A stretch of DNA of 7,035 bases from Eubacterium sp. (GCA_029054965.1 JAIDEF010000300.1:1-7035), one strand, 5' to 3'. Counted from the stretch's first letter, positions 1 to 7,030 are shown. A program made the numbers and translations. The notes: generated from the sequence alone by a model not told the origin.

Positions 1-841
1 GACCAACACCGAACAATCCACCTGAGCCGATTGCATAGAGTGAATTATTTGTCTGCCAGCGTGCTCCTCTTGGGTCAAAATCCTTATCTAACCACGCTTT
101 AACTCTGTCACCTGCATAATTTTCAAGCATATCCGGCATGGTAATTACTATAAATACAACAAGGACAAGTACAGCCAGCCCAAAAGCAAACAGCTTCCAG
201 TCACTGCCGCCTACCCACATCATAGTTGCACCGATAAGAAACATCAGAATTGTGCATGACATATGATGCTCAAGAAAAATCAGACCGCAGAAAACAACGA
301 TTATTCCAAGCGGATACATAACACCATACTTGAAATTCTTCATTTTGCCGTAATAATCACATATATATGATGCAAAGGTTATTATAATTGTAAATTTCGC
401 CAGATCAGACGGCTGAAATGTCACACCACCGGGCAAGGCAATCGAGCGCTTGAAATCCCTATAATCTGCTCCGCCTATATTTGTATGGTAAAAAAGAACA
501 ATGATCAGAAGCAGAATTGTAACTGCAAGAAGCGGAACAACTGCAACCTTCAGCCACTTGTAATTAACCTTTGACATAACTGCCATTGCAATTAATCCAA
601 CTACTGCAAAAACAAACTGCCTTGTAAAATAATGATACGAATCGTGATTATATCTGTAATATGCTAATGGATATGATGCAGAAAAAAGCATAATCAGTCC
701 TATTGTAAGCAGTGCAATAGTCAATGCCAGAAACGGAATATCGATACTGCCTGTTACAAAAAAATGATCCTTAGAAATGCCTGTTCTGTTTTTTGCTTTA
801 ATTATTTTCTGCTCGCCGCTGCGAGCTGCTCTCTCAGGCAT
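1..841 (-). CDS. ftsW: FtsW/SpoVE-family SEDS peptidoglycan glycosyltransferase, 3' end cut off by the window edge
   Basis: This polytopic membrane protein polymerises lipid II into glycan strands together with a class B PBP, at the division septum or in the spore cortex. I translated 280 residues; the C-terminus (probably about 100 residues, including the late loop with the conserved catalytic Asp of SEDS proteins) lies beyond the left edge. Visible are a basic cytoplasmic N-terminus of about 30 residues, a first membrane helix ending in the SEDS-typical LIMLFSAS (about 50-56), several more hydrophobic helices, FQPSDLAKF (142-150), matching the family QPSE-L-K signature, DRVKAWLD (245-252) and the QTNNSLYAIGSGGLFGVG stretch (263-280). 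The ATG at 841 follows a GAAAGGAG box, 23 nt after the mraY stop. Two signatures deviate from textbook FtsW: EHHMSCT (191-197) stands where PD-x-GT is usual, and the loop before QPS is lengthened. The dcw position argues for FtsW or SpoVE rather than RodA; sequence alone does not separate the first two. Confidence 0.93.
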   Translation of the reverse strand, partial: MPERAARSGEQKIIKAKNRTGISKDHFFVTGSIDIPFLALTIALLTIGLIMLFSASYPLAYYRYNHDSYHYFTRQFVFAVVGLIAMAVMSKVNYKWLKVAVVPLLAVTILLLIIVLFYHTNIGGADYRDFKRSIALPGGVTFQPSDLAKFTIIITFASYICDYYGKMKNFKYGVMYPLGIIVVFCGLIFLEHHMSCTILMFLIGATMMWVGGSDWKLFAFGLAVLVLVVFIVITMPDMLENYAGDRVKAWLDKDFDPRGARWQTNNSLYAIGSGGLFGVG

Positions 842-847
842 ACTATG

Positions 848-855
848 CTCCTTTC
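848..855 (-). promoter_or_regulatory. Shine-Dalgarno box of ftsW
   Basis: Read on the minus strand, GAAAGGAG stands 6 nt before the ATG at 841. It lies in the 23-nt gap after mraY and fixes the ftsW start. The gap is too short for a terminator, so ftsW is most likely on the same transcript. Confidence 0.85.
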
Positions 856-864
856 AAAAATTTA

Positions 865-1914
865 TTATCTATTATAAACTCCAAAATACAAAATTAATAA
901 TCCAACTGCACAGCCGACTGCATTAACAAGTGAAAAAACTATGCAGATTTTCTTTTCCTTCCAGCCACACATTTCAAAATGATGGTGAATAGGTGCCATT
1001 TTAAATACACGCTTACCGTGAGTAATTTTGAAATATCCAATCTGAATAATATCACTCATAGTTTCGCAAACATAAACAATACCGACCGGCAGTAAAATCA
1101 GCGGACATTTGCACAGGTAGCCAAGTGCAACAACCATACCGCCTAAAAACAGTGAGCCGGTGTCACCCATAAAGGTTTTTGCAGGGTTCCAGTTCCAGCA
1201 AAGAAAGCCGAGCACACCACCGAGGAGTGCACCTGCAAATATTTTAAGTCCTGTAAATTCCATCCACTGCCCAATAATAATGAAGGAAACAGCAACTGTA
1301 ACTGTGACAGAGGAACAAAGACCATCAATACCATCAGTAAGATTAACTGAATTTACACAGCCATAGACAATGAAAAATGAAAGAACCCAGAAAATGATTG
1401 TTGTGAATATATTCTTTTCAAAATTAACTGTTCCTATAAACGGAATATTCCAGCTTGTATTATGTGAAAGCCAGAGTGTTAAAATGAATCCAAAAGTCAT
1501 AATAAGCTGACCGAGTGTTTTTTGCTTTGCGGTCAGACCTTCATTTCTTTTCATCTTTATTTTGATAAAATCATCGGTAAATCCGACAACACCAAAACCA
1601 AGTGCGAGAACAACACCGCTTATAAGAAGCACCAAATCTCTATGTGTCTGGGCATTCATAATATCAGCAGTTTCTACATTTACTTTTAATGCAAAAACAG
1701 CCATAAGCATAGTAACGGCAAAGGAAACAATAATACCGATAATAAACATTAATCCGCCCATATTAGGTGTTCCCTGCTTTGATTTGTGCCATGACGGTCC
1801 AATCTCTAAAATAGTCTGTCCAAACTTCAGCTTTCTAAGCCAGGGAATAATAATAAATCCAAGACCGGCAGTAATTCCAAGTGCAATTACAACACTTATG
1901 ATAGTACTAATCAT
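865..1914 (-). CDS. mraY: Phospho-N-acetylmuramoyl-pentapeptide transferase (MraY)
   Basis: MraY moves phospho-MurNAc-pentapeptide from its UDP carrier onto undecaprenyl phosphate, making lipid I on the inner face of the membrane. The 349 residues are a normal length for the family, with about ten hydrophobic helices. Family motifs appear in order: HKSKQGTPNMGG (43-54), the Mg-binding Asp pair in FTDDFIKIKMKRNEGLTAKQK (D114, D115), NSVNLTDGIDGL (188-199), WNWNPAKTFMGDTGS (240-253, with the conserved D251) and the HHHFE cluster (His 310-312) in the late cytoplasmic loop. All the expected active-site residues are present. The ATG at 1914 overlaps the end of murF by 8 nt (ATGATTAG) and is preceded by its own SD, GAGGT, located inside the murF coding sequence, so translation is probably coupled. 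The gene is followed after 23 nt by ftsW, not murD. Confidence 0.98.
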   Translation of the reverse strand: MISTIISVVIALGITAGLGFIIIPWLRKLKFGQTILEIGPSWHKSKQGTPNMGGLMFIIGIIVSFAVTMLMAVFALKVNVETADIMNAQTHRDLVLLISGVVLALGFGVVGFTDDFIKIKMKRNEGLTAKQKTLGQLIMTFGFILTLWLSHNTSWNIPFIGTVNFEKNIFTTIIFWVLSFFIVYGCVNSVNLTDGIDGLCSSVTVTVAVSFIIIGQWMEFTGLKIFAGALLGGVLGFLCWNWNPAKTFMGDTGSLFLGGMVVALGYLCKCPLILLPVGIVYVCETMSDIIQIGYFKITHGKRVFKMAPIHHHFEMCGWKEKKICIVFSLVNAVGCAVGLLILYFGVYNR

Positions 1915-3280
1915 TCTTTTTTACCTCATATACTTTATTTATAACGTCCTCGAGTTTCATTCCCCTTGACGCCTTAAAAACAATTGTGTCACCTTTTTCA
2001 ATAAGCGGTATCAGTTTTTCACAAAGCTCAGCCTTATTATCAAAATGGTAAGCATTCTTCATACCCATATCTTTTGCTGTATCAACGATAAACTCAGCCA
2101 TTTCTCCATAAGCAAAAAGATAATCAATCTTATTTTGGGCAACCATTTCACCGACTGACATATGTGCCTGCTTTGAATATTCGCCAAGCTCAAGCATATC
2201 GGCAAGAACAGCTATTTTCCTCTTACCCTCAGTATTAGCAAGAGTAGTAAGTGCAGCCTTCATTGAGTCAGGACTTGCATTATAGCAATCCTCGATGCAG
2301 GTTATTCCGTTAAAGGCAACGCTTTTCTGCCTCATTCCCTCAGGAACATAAGCAGCGAATGCATCAGCAGCAGCCTGATAATCAACCTGAAGCATATATC
2401 CGACTGTAAAAGCTGCAAGAGCATTATACACATTATGTATTCCGATTGTAGGAATAGTGATTTTCTGCTTTGAATTACCATTGTCAAATAAAACCGTGAA
2501 TGTTGTTTTACCGTCTTTTTCAATTATATTCTCTGCTATAAAATCAGCGTTTTCGGTATTCTTTACTGCATATGTGATTATAGGATAAGCATCACCCAAA
2601 TCAACAGTTTGAAGCATATCGTCATCACCGCTTAATATAAGAGGATAGCCATGCTTCATACCACTGAGTATCTCTGTCTTAGCTTTAAGTATTCCCTCTC
2701 GTGAGCCAAGGTTTTCAATATGCGAAACACCGATATTTGTTATCAGTGCCAATGTTGGCTCAACAGCCTTAGAAAGCCTATCGATTTCACCAAAATGGTT
2801 CATACCCATTTCAATAACCGCCGCCTCTGTCTGATAATCAAGACGAAAAAGCATTTGCGGAACACCGATTTCATTATTAAGGTTGCCTTGGGTTTTAAGA
2901 GTTTTATACTTCGCACCCAAAACAAGAGCAATAAATTCCTTAGTAGTTGTTTTGCCAACCGAGCCTGTAAGCCCCACTACAGGGAGTACAAACTTTCTTC
3001 TGTAATAATTACTCAGTGAAAGCATTGCCGCACTTGTTTCATCAACAACAACCTGTGGCAAATCAATATCAAGCTTATGGTCAACCATAAGTGCTGCGGC
3101 ACCCTTTTCCTTTGCTTCAGCAGCAAAGTTGTGAGCATCAAAGCGCTCACCTCGGATACAGATAAAAAGACAGCCTTTTGCTATTTTTCTTGTGTCAATG
3201 CAGACGTCTGTTATATCTGCTTCACCAAAGGCATCTGCACCCAAAGCATATGCAATTTCCTTTAAAGTAATTTTTTCCAT
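1907..3280 (-). CDS. murF: UDP-N-acetylmuramoyl-tripeptide--D-alanyl-D-alanine ligase (MurF)
   Basis: MurF is the last cytoplasmic Mur ligase. It uses ATP to add D-Ala-D-Ala to UDP-MurNAc-tripeptide. I place the start at the ATG at 3280, giving 457 residues beginning MEKITLKEIAYALG, one nt after the murE stop (TGA-T-ATG). The frame stays open to a TTG at 3310, but that would add ten residues read from the murE 3' end that fit no MurF N-terminus. Seen in order (457-aa numbering): the N-terminal substrate domain (to about 85); the ATP loop GLTGSVGKTTT (103-113); NLNNEIGVP (133-141); EMGMNHFGEID (157-167); the lysine-bearing ILKAKTEIL (198-206), where K202 is the likely carbamylated lysine; GIHNVYNALAA (280-290); YNASPDSMKAAL (333-344); and the C-terminal domain with ADMLELGEYS (360-369) and VFKASRGMKLE (434-444). 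No clear SD precedes the ATG, so it probably relies on ribosomes terminating on murE. It overlaps mraY by 8 nt. Confidence 0.97.
   Translation of the reverse strand: MEKITLKEIAYALGADAFGEADITDVCIDTRKIAKGCLFICIRGERFDAHNFAAEAKEKGAAALMVDHKLDIDLPQVVVDETSAAMLSLSNYYRRKFVLPVVGLTGSVGKTTTKEFIALVLGAKYKTLKTQGNLNNEIGVPQMLFRLDYQTEAAVIEMGMNHFGEIDRLSKAVEPTLALITNIGVSHIENLGSREGILKAKTEILSGMKHGYPLILSGDDDMLQTVDLGDAYPIITYAVKNTENADFIAENIIEKDGKTTFTVLFDNGNSKQKITIPTIGIHNVYNALAAFTVGYMLQVDYQAAADAFAAYVPEGMRQKSVAFNGITCIEDCYNASPDSMKAALTTLANTEGKRKIAVLADMLELGEYSKQAHMSVGEMVAQNKIDYLFAYGEMAEFIVDTAKDMGMKNAYHFDNKAELCEKLIPLIEKGDTIVFKASRGMKLEDVINKVYEVKKND
1923..1927 (-). promoter_or_regulatory. Shine-Dalgarno box of mraY, inside the murF 3' end
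   Basis: On the minus strand GAGGT stands 8 nt before the mraY ATG (1914), within the last codons of murF. It supports this start and the 8-nt overlap of the two genes. Confidence 0.8.
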
Positions 3281-3281
3281 A

Positions 3282-4718
3282 TCAATCAATCGTACCGAGA
3301 ATTTCGGCAACTACTTCTCTTTCGTCAAAATGTATTGTACCTGTCGGCAGAATCTGATAGGTTTCGTGACCCTTGCCTGCAAGAAGAATAATGTCATCCT
3401 TCTGTGCGTTTTCAATAGCATATGCAATTGCATCACGTCTTTGCTCAACCACCTCATAAGGTGTATCTATACCAACCATACCCTCAAGAATATCCTTAAT
3501 TATTTCACCTGGATTTTCACTTCTTGGGTTATCTGAGGTTACTACACAGAAATCTGAAAGCTCTGCGGCAATTTTACCCATCTTAGGTCTTTTTGTTCTA
3601 TCTCTGTCGCCGCCGCAGCCGAACACTGTAACTACTCTGCCCTTGGCAATTTCTTTAAGTGATGTGATTATATTTTCAAGTCCGTCAGGTGAATGAGCAT
3701 AGTCAATTATTATTGTGAAATCTCTGTCGCAGGGCACAACCTCTATTCTGCCTTTAACACCGTTTGACTTTCTTATGGCAAGAAGTACCTGCTCAAATTC
3801 AACACCAAGCGCCAGTGCAATAGCAGCAGCACAAAGTGAATTATACACTGAAAACCTTCCCGGAATAGGACAATAGCATCTGCCTATTGTATCACCAACA
3901 AGCTCATATTCGACACCGTTTGCTTTAAAGCTTACATTTTTAGCAATGTAACTTGCATTATTAGTATTAACAGCATAGGTAATAAGCTTATCAATATCAA
4001 GCCCATCAACAATTTTTAATCCGTTTTCGTCATCTGCATTTGTAACTGCTATATCACTGTTTTCAAACAGAATACGTTTTGAGTTAAAATAATTTTCCCA
4101 GGTTTTATGATAATCAAGATGATCCTGTGTAAGATTTGTAAATGCACCTACTGCAAAACGCAGACCGTTAACTCTGCCCTGAGCCAGTGCCTGAGAGGAT
4201 ACCTCCATAACACAATATTCACACTCTGCTTCAACCATCATTGCAAAAAGCTTCTGCAGCTCATACGGATCAGGAGTTGTATACTTGGCAGGATAAACAT
4301 CTTCTCCTATCATATTCTGAACTGTTCCGATAAGACCTACCTTTTTGCCCACATTCTCTAAAATCTGTTTAATTAAAAATGTAGTTGTTGTTTTTCCGTT
4401 AGTACCTGTTAATCCGATAAGCTTAAGCTTTTTGGCAGGGTTACCATAGAAATTAGCACAAATCGGTGAAAAGCAGGCTCTTGAATTTTCAACAAGTATC
4501 TGATTGGCGAGCCCTAAATCACGCTCAACAACAACCGCCGCTGCACCCTTTTCAAGCATTTCAGCAGCAACTGAATGACCGTCAAAGGCAGCACCTTTAA
4601 CACAAACAAACAGAAAGCCCTCTTTAACAAGTCTTGAATCCTGTGTAACATCAGTCACTTCAATATCATCATATGTGTTTAATACCTTAACACCTTTTAA
4701 AATTTGTGACAGTTTCAT
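3282..4718 (-). CDS. murE: UDP-N-acetylmuramoyl-L-alanyl-D-glutamate--2,6-diaminopimelate ligase (MurE)
   Basis: MurE adds the third amino acid of the stem peptide to UDP-MurNAc-L-Ala-D-Glu in the cytoplasm, using ATP. The 478 residues show the complete three-domain Mur ligase: an N-terminal UDP-binding domain (about 1-98) with VTQDSR (24-29); the ATP loop GLTGTNGKTTT (102-112); TTPDP (147-151), contacting the nucleotide-sugar; EVSSQAL (172-178); NLTQDHLDYH (195-204); FNSKRILFE (211-219), where K214 is the likely carbamylated lysine; GRFSVYNSLCA (287-297); and VKGRIE (321-326). The C-terminal domain has IDYAHSPDGLE (338-348), FGCGGDRDRTKRPKMG (366-381), the substrate-selecting DNPR (396-399) and GKGHETYQ (448-455). 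DNPR is the known mark of meso-diaminopimelate-adding enzymes, as opposed to lysine-adding ones, so this predicts meso-DAP peptidoglycan. The ATG at 4718 has a strong SD, 35 nt after the PBP stop; murF follows after 1 nt. Confidence 0.98.
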   Translation of the reverse strand: MKLSQILKGVKVLNTYDDIEVTDVTQDSRLVKEGFLFVCVKGAAFDGHSVAAEMLEKGAAAVVVERDLGLANQILVENSRACFSPICANFYGNPAKKLKLIGLTGTNGKTTTTFLIKQILENVGKKVGLIGTVQNMIGEDVYPAKYTTPDPYELQKLFAMMVEAECEYCVMEVSSQALAQGRVNGLRFAVGAFTNLTQDHLDYHKTWENYFNSKRILFENSDIAVTNADDENGLKIVDGLDIDKLITYAVNTNNASYIAKNVSFKANGVEYELVGDTIGRCYCPIPGRFSVYNSLCAAAIALALGVEFEQVLLAIRKSNGVKGRIEVVPCDRDFTIIIDYAHSPDGLENIITSLKEIAKGRVVTVFGCGGDRDRTKRPKMGKIAAELSDFCVVTSDNPRSENPGEIIKDILEGMVGIDTPYEVVEQRRDAIAYAIENAQKDDIILLAGKGHETYQILPTGTIHFDEREVVAEILGTID

Positions 4719-4726
4719 TGTTTAAT

Positions 4727-4733
4727 CCCCTTT
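4727..4733 (-). promoter_or_regulatory. Shine-Dalgarno box of murE
   Basis: On the minus strand AAAGGGG stands 8 nt before the ATG at 4718, in the 35-nt gap after the PBP gene. Its AAA is also the end of a weak 5-bp inverted repeat (TTTGC at 4747-4743, GCAAA at 4735-4731). The stem is too short and A+T-rich to claim a regulatory hairpin. Confidence 0.82.
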
Positions 4734-4753
4734 GCTAATTATGCAAATTATTA

Positions 4754-7024
4754 TCAGTCAAGAACTGATTCGGTATTTTTAAAGGATACTGTTATAACAG
4801 TTCCCTGCTCAACCTCTTTATCCTTTTCCTCGCTCTGACGTGCTGCAATAACATTACCGTTTGTTAAATCATTGCCTGTAATCTCAATGTTAATCTTACT
4901 GCTCTGAGCAAGACTTTTAGCCTCACTGACTGTCAGACCGGTGAAATCAGGTACTTTGACAGTCTGCCGCTTATTTTCGTCAGTATAAATATAGATAGTT
5001 CCGCCGTTTGGTATTGTTTCTGCACTGGTAGGACATTGTCTTACTACCTTATCACCCTTACCGATAACGGTGTAATTAAGTGAATATTCGTCAATTTCCT
5101 TTTTAGCCTCATCAAGTGATTTACCTGTTACATTCGGTGTATAGCTTGACAAATTCTTAAGCTCATCATCATCATACTTAGGCTCTATTCCCAGCACACC
5201 CATTGATTCTTCAATTATCTGTGCTGCAATCGGAGCACACAGTGCACCACCGCCTAAGTCCTGATTAGGCTCATCAACAATTATAATCATTGCAAGCTCA
5301 GGGTCATCACTCGGAGCAATTGCACCGAAGGAAACAATATACTTATCTCCTTCGCCTTCCTTTGACTCACCAAGCTTTGTTGAAGTACCTGTTTTACCGC
5401 CTACTCTGTAGCCTGCAACATAACCATTTTTACCTGTACCGTTATCTACAACTGCTTTCATCATTTCACGTACGGTTTTTGAAGTTTCCTCGCTGATAAC
5501 CTGTCTTACTACATTGGGCTCTGTTTTTTTAACAGTCTTTCCATCAGGGTCAACTATTGAAGATACAAGATAAGGAGTAACCAGCTTACCGCCGTTAGCT
5601 ACTGCACAAAGTCCTGTGCATACCTGAATCGGTGTAAGTGAGTTTGTCTGACCAAAGGCAGCAGAGGAGAGCTCAACTATACCATACTGATTTTCCTGAT
5701 AATACTGAGGTGAAGCCTCACCGGGAAGATCAATACCTGTAGTCTGTGTAAAACCATAGGCATCAAAATATTTAAAATAGTTATGTACACCAAGCTTCTG
5801 ACCGACTGTGATAAAGAACGGGTTACAGGAATTTTCAAGTCCCTGTGTGAAGGTTTCGTGTCCGTGTCCGGGATGATAGTGACACTTCATAATGTAATTC
5901 TCAACCTTAATTGCGCCTGTACAGTTAAAGGTTGTATTAAGCGAAACAACATTTTCCTCAAGTGCAGCGGAAGCAATAAAGGTTTTGAATACTGAACCGG
6001 GCACATATGTGTCGCTGACATTAAAGTTTCTCCACTGATTCTGGACAGCAGCGCTTTCTGCCTCTTCCTTTTCTTTTTTATCAGTTATTTTTTCAATTGC
6101 TTTAATATTTTTGTCATAAGTCAGAGTATAGGGATCATTACAGTCAAAATCAGGAAGTGATGACATTGCATAAACTGCACCTGTTTTACAGTTCATAACA
6201 ACACCATATGCCCCCTTTGCCTGATACTCCTCAAGAGTTTCTCTCAATCCCTTTTCGAGATAGTACTGAATTGTCTGGTTAAGCGTTGTAACCAATGACA
6301 TTCCGTCTGTTGCCTCAACAGTTGTTTCATACTCACTGGCAATATTGTTTGAATAAGCATCCTTGGCAGTAATTACTCTGCCGTTTGTTCCTGTAAGGTC
6401 TTCGTCATAAAATGCCTCAAGTCCCGAAAGACCCTGATCGTCAGCACCTGTAAAGCCGATAACAGATGAAGCTACTGAACCATAGGGATAATATCTCTTA
6501 GTTGTCTGCTCCATTCCTATACAGTTGAGCTTATTCTCTGAAATGAATTCCGAAATTTCTTCTTTTATATTATTTTCGACCTTTTTCTCGATAATAGCAT
6601 AATGGCTTTCCTGCTTTGTTTTCTCAATAAGCTCCTCTTTCTGCTTATCGTCATATTCAAAAATCTCAGTGAACTTATCTACAATCAAGGTTCTTCGTTT
6701 CTCTGTTTCCTGCTCTTTTTTTGCAATTTCCTCTTTAGTTGCATCCTCGGCAGGCTCAAGCACAATTGCCAGCGGATCAATATAAATGTTCCATACGGTT
6801 GCTGACTGAGCCAGAACATTGCCCTCACTGTCATAGATTGTTCCGCGCATTGCTGATATCTCGCTGTCACGCATCTGCTGACTTTCCGCTTTCAGTGATA
6901 ACTCCTCACCTCTTACAATCTGCAGATAAAAAATTCTTGCAACATTGGTTGACAGGAGAAAAATCATTACAGCCGCCAAAATAAGCAATCTTTTCAGCAT
7001 ATTTTTGCCTGTATTTATCCGCAT
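4754..7024 (-). CDS. spoVD: Class B penicillin-binding protein (transpeptidase), SpoVD/FtsI type, with two PASTA domains
   Basis: This membrane-anchored D,D-transpeptidase cross-links peptidoglycan outside the membrane, as partner of a SEDS polymerase. Its 756 residues comprise a short basic cytoplasmic tail, one membrane anchor (about 11-34), the non-catalytic pedestal (about 55-235, with RGTIYDSEGNVLAQS at 60-74 and GLSGLEAFYDEDLTGTNG at 198-215), the transpeptidase domain (about 268-605) and two PASTA repeats (about 627-682 and 688-747). All three active-site motifs are present: S344-V-F-K347 with the nucleophilic serine, S399-C-N401, and K544-T-G546. C381 and C400 match in spacing the redox-active pair known from Bacillus SpoVD. 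A Lys/Glu-rich segment (about 94-160) lengthens the pedestal. The ATG at 7024 has SD GAGGA; M9 is a less likely start. Three stops in a row (TGA TAA TAA) end the frame. Class B PBP is certain; spoVD rather than ftsI/pbpB rests on the cysteines and on adjacency to murE. Confidence 0.93.
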   Translation of the reverse strand: MRINTGKNMLKRLLILAAVMIFLLSTNVARIFYLQIVRGEELSLKAESQQMRDSEISAMRGTIYDSEGNVLAQSATVWNIYIDPLAIVLEPAEDATKEEIAKKEQETEKRRTLIVDKFTEIFEYDDKQKEELIEKTKQESHYAIIEKKVENNIKEEISEFISENKLNCIGMEQTTKRYYPYGSVASSVIGFTGADDQGLSGLEAFYDEDLTGTNGRVITAKDAYSNNIASEYETTVEATDGMSLVTTLNQTIQYYLEKGLRETLEEYQAKGAYGVVMNCKTGAVYAMSSLPDFDCNDPYTLTYDKNIKAIEKITDKKEKEEAESAAVQNQWRNFNVSDTYVPGSVFKTFIASAALEENVVSLNTTFNCTGAIKVENYIMKCHYHPGHGHETFTQGLENSCNPFFITVGQKLGVHNYFKYFDAYGFTQTTGIDLPGEASPQYYQENQYGIVELSSAAFGQTNSLTPIQVCTGLCAVANGGKLVTPYLVSSIVDPDGKTVKKTEPNVVRQVISEETSKTVREMMKAVVDNGTGKNGYVAGYRVGGKTGTSTKLGESKEGEGDKYIVSFGAIAPSDDPELAMIIIVDEPNQDLGGGALCAPIAAQIIEESMGVLGIEPKYDDDELKNLSSYTPNVTGKSLDEAKKEIDEYSLNYTVIGKGDKVVRQCPTSAETIPNGGTIYIYTDENKRQTVKVPDFTGLTVSEAKSLAQSSKINIEITGNDLTNGNVIAARQSEEKDKEVEQGTVITVSFKNTESVLD

Positions 7025-7030
7025 AGCTTT

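Noticed and set aside
1907..1927. A slippery heptamer A-AAA-AAG in the correct phase near the murF end, just after an SD-like GAGG, resembling the dnaX -1 frameshift site
   Set aside because: The -1 frame reaches a TGA after one codon and does not join mraY (which is in the +1 frame). The GAGGT box is adjacent to the heptamer, too close to stimulate -1 shifting, and is fully explained as the mraY SD. No downstream hairpin is evident.
1562..1969. Plus-strand open frame of 135 codons opposite mraY/murF
   Set aside because: It is antisense to strongly conserved MraY coding sequence, has no SD or recognisable domain, and its Ile/Thr/Pro-rich composition is what the reverse of a membrane-protein gene gives.
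3192..3536. Plus-strand open frame of 114 codons opposite the murE/murF junction
   Set aside because: It is antisense to two intact conserved genes, Cys/Ile/Asn-rich with no family resemblance, and has no supporting start signal. The other short frames on either strand are rejected for the same reasons.
4731..4747. Inverted repeat TTTGC-7 nt-GCAAA between the PBP gene and murE, as a possible attenuator or terminator
   Set aside because: The stem is only 5 bp and A+T-rich, with no T-tract after it. Such repeats are expected by chance, and the operon clearly continues.
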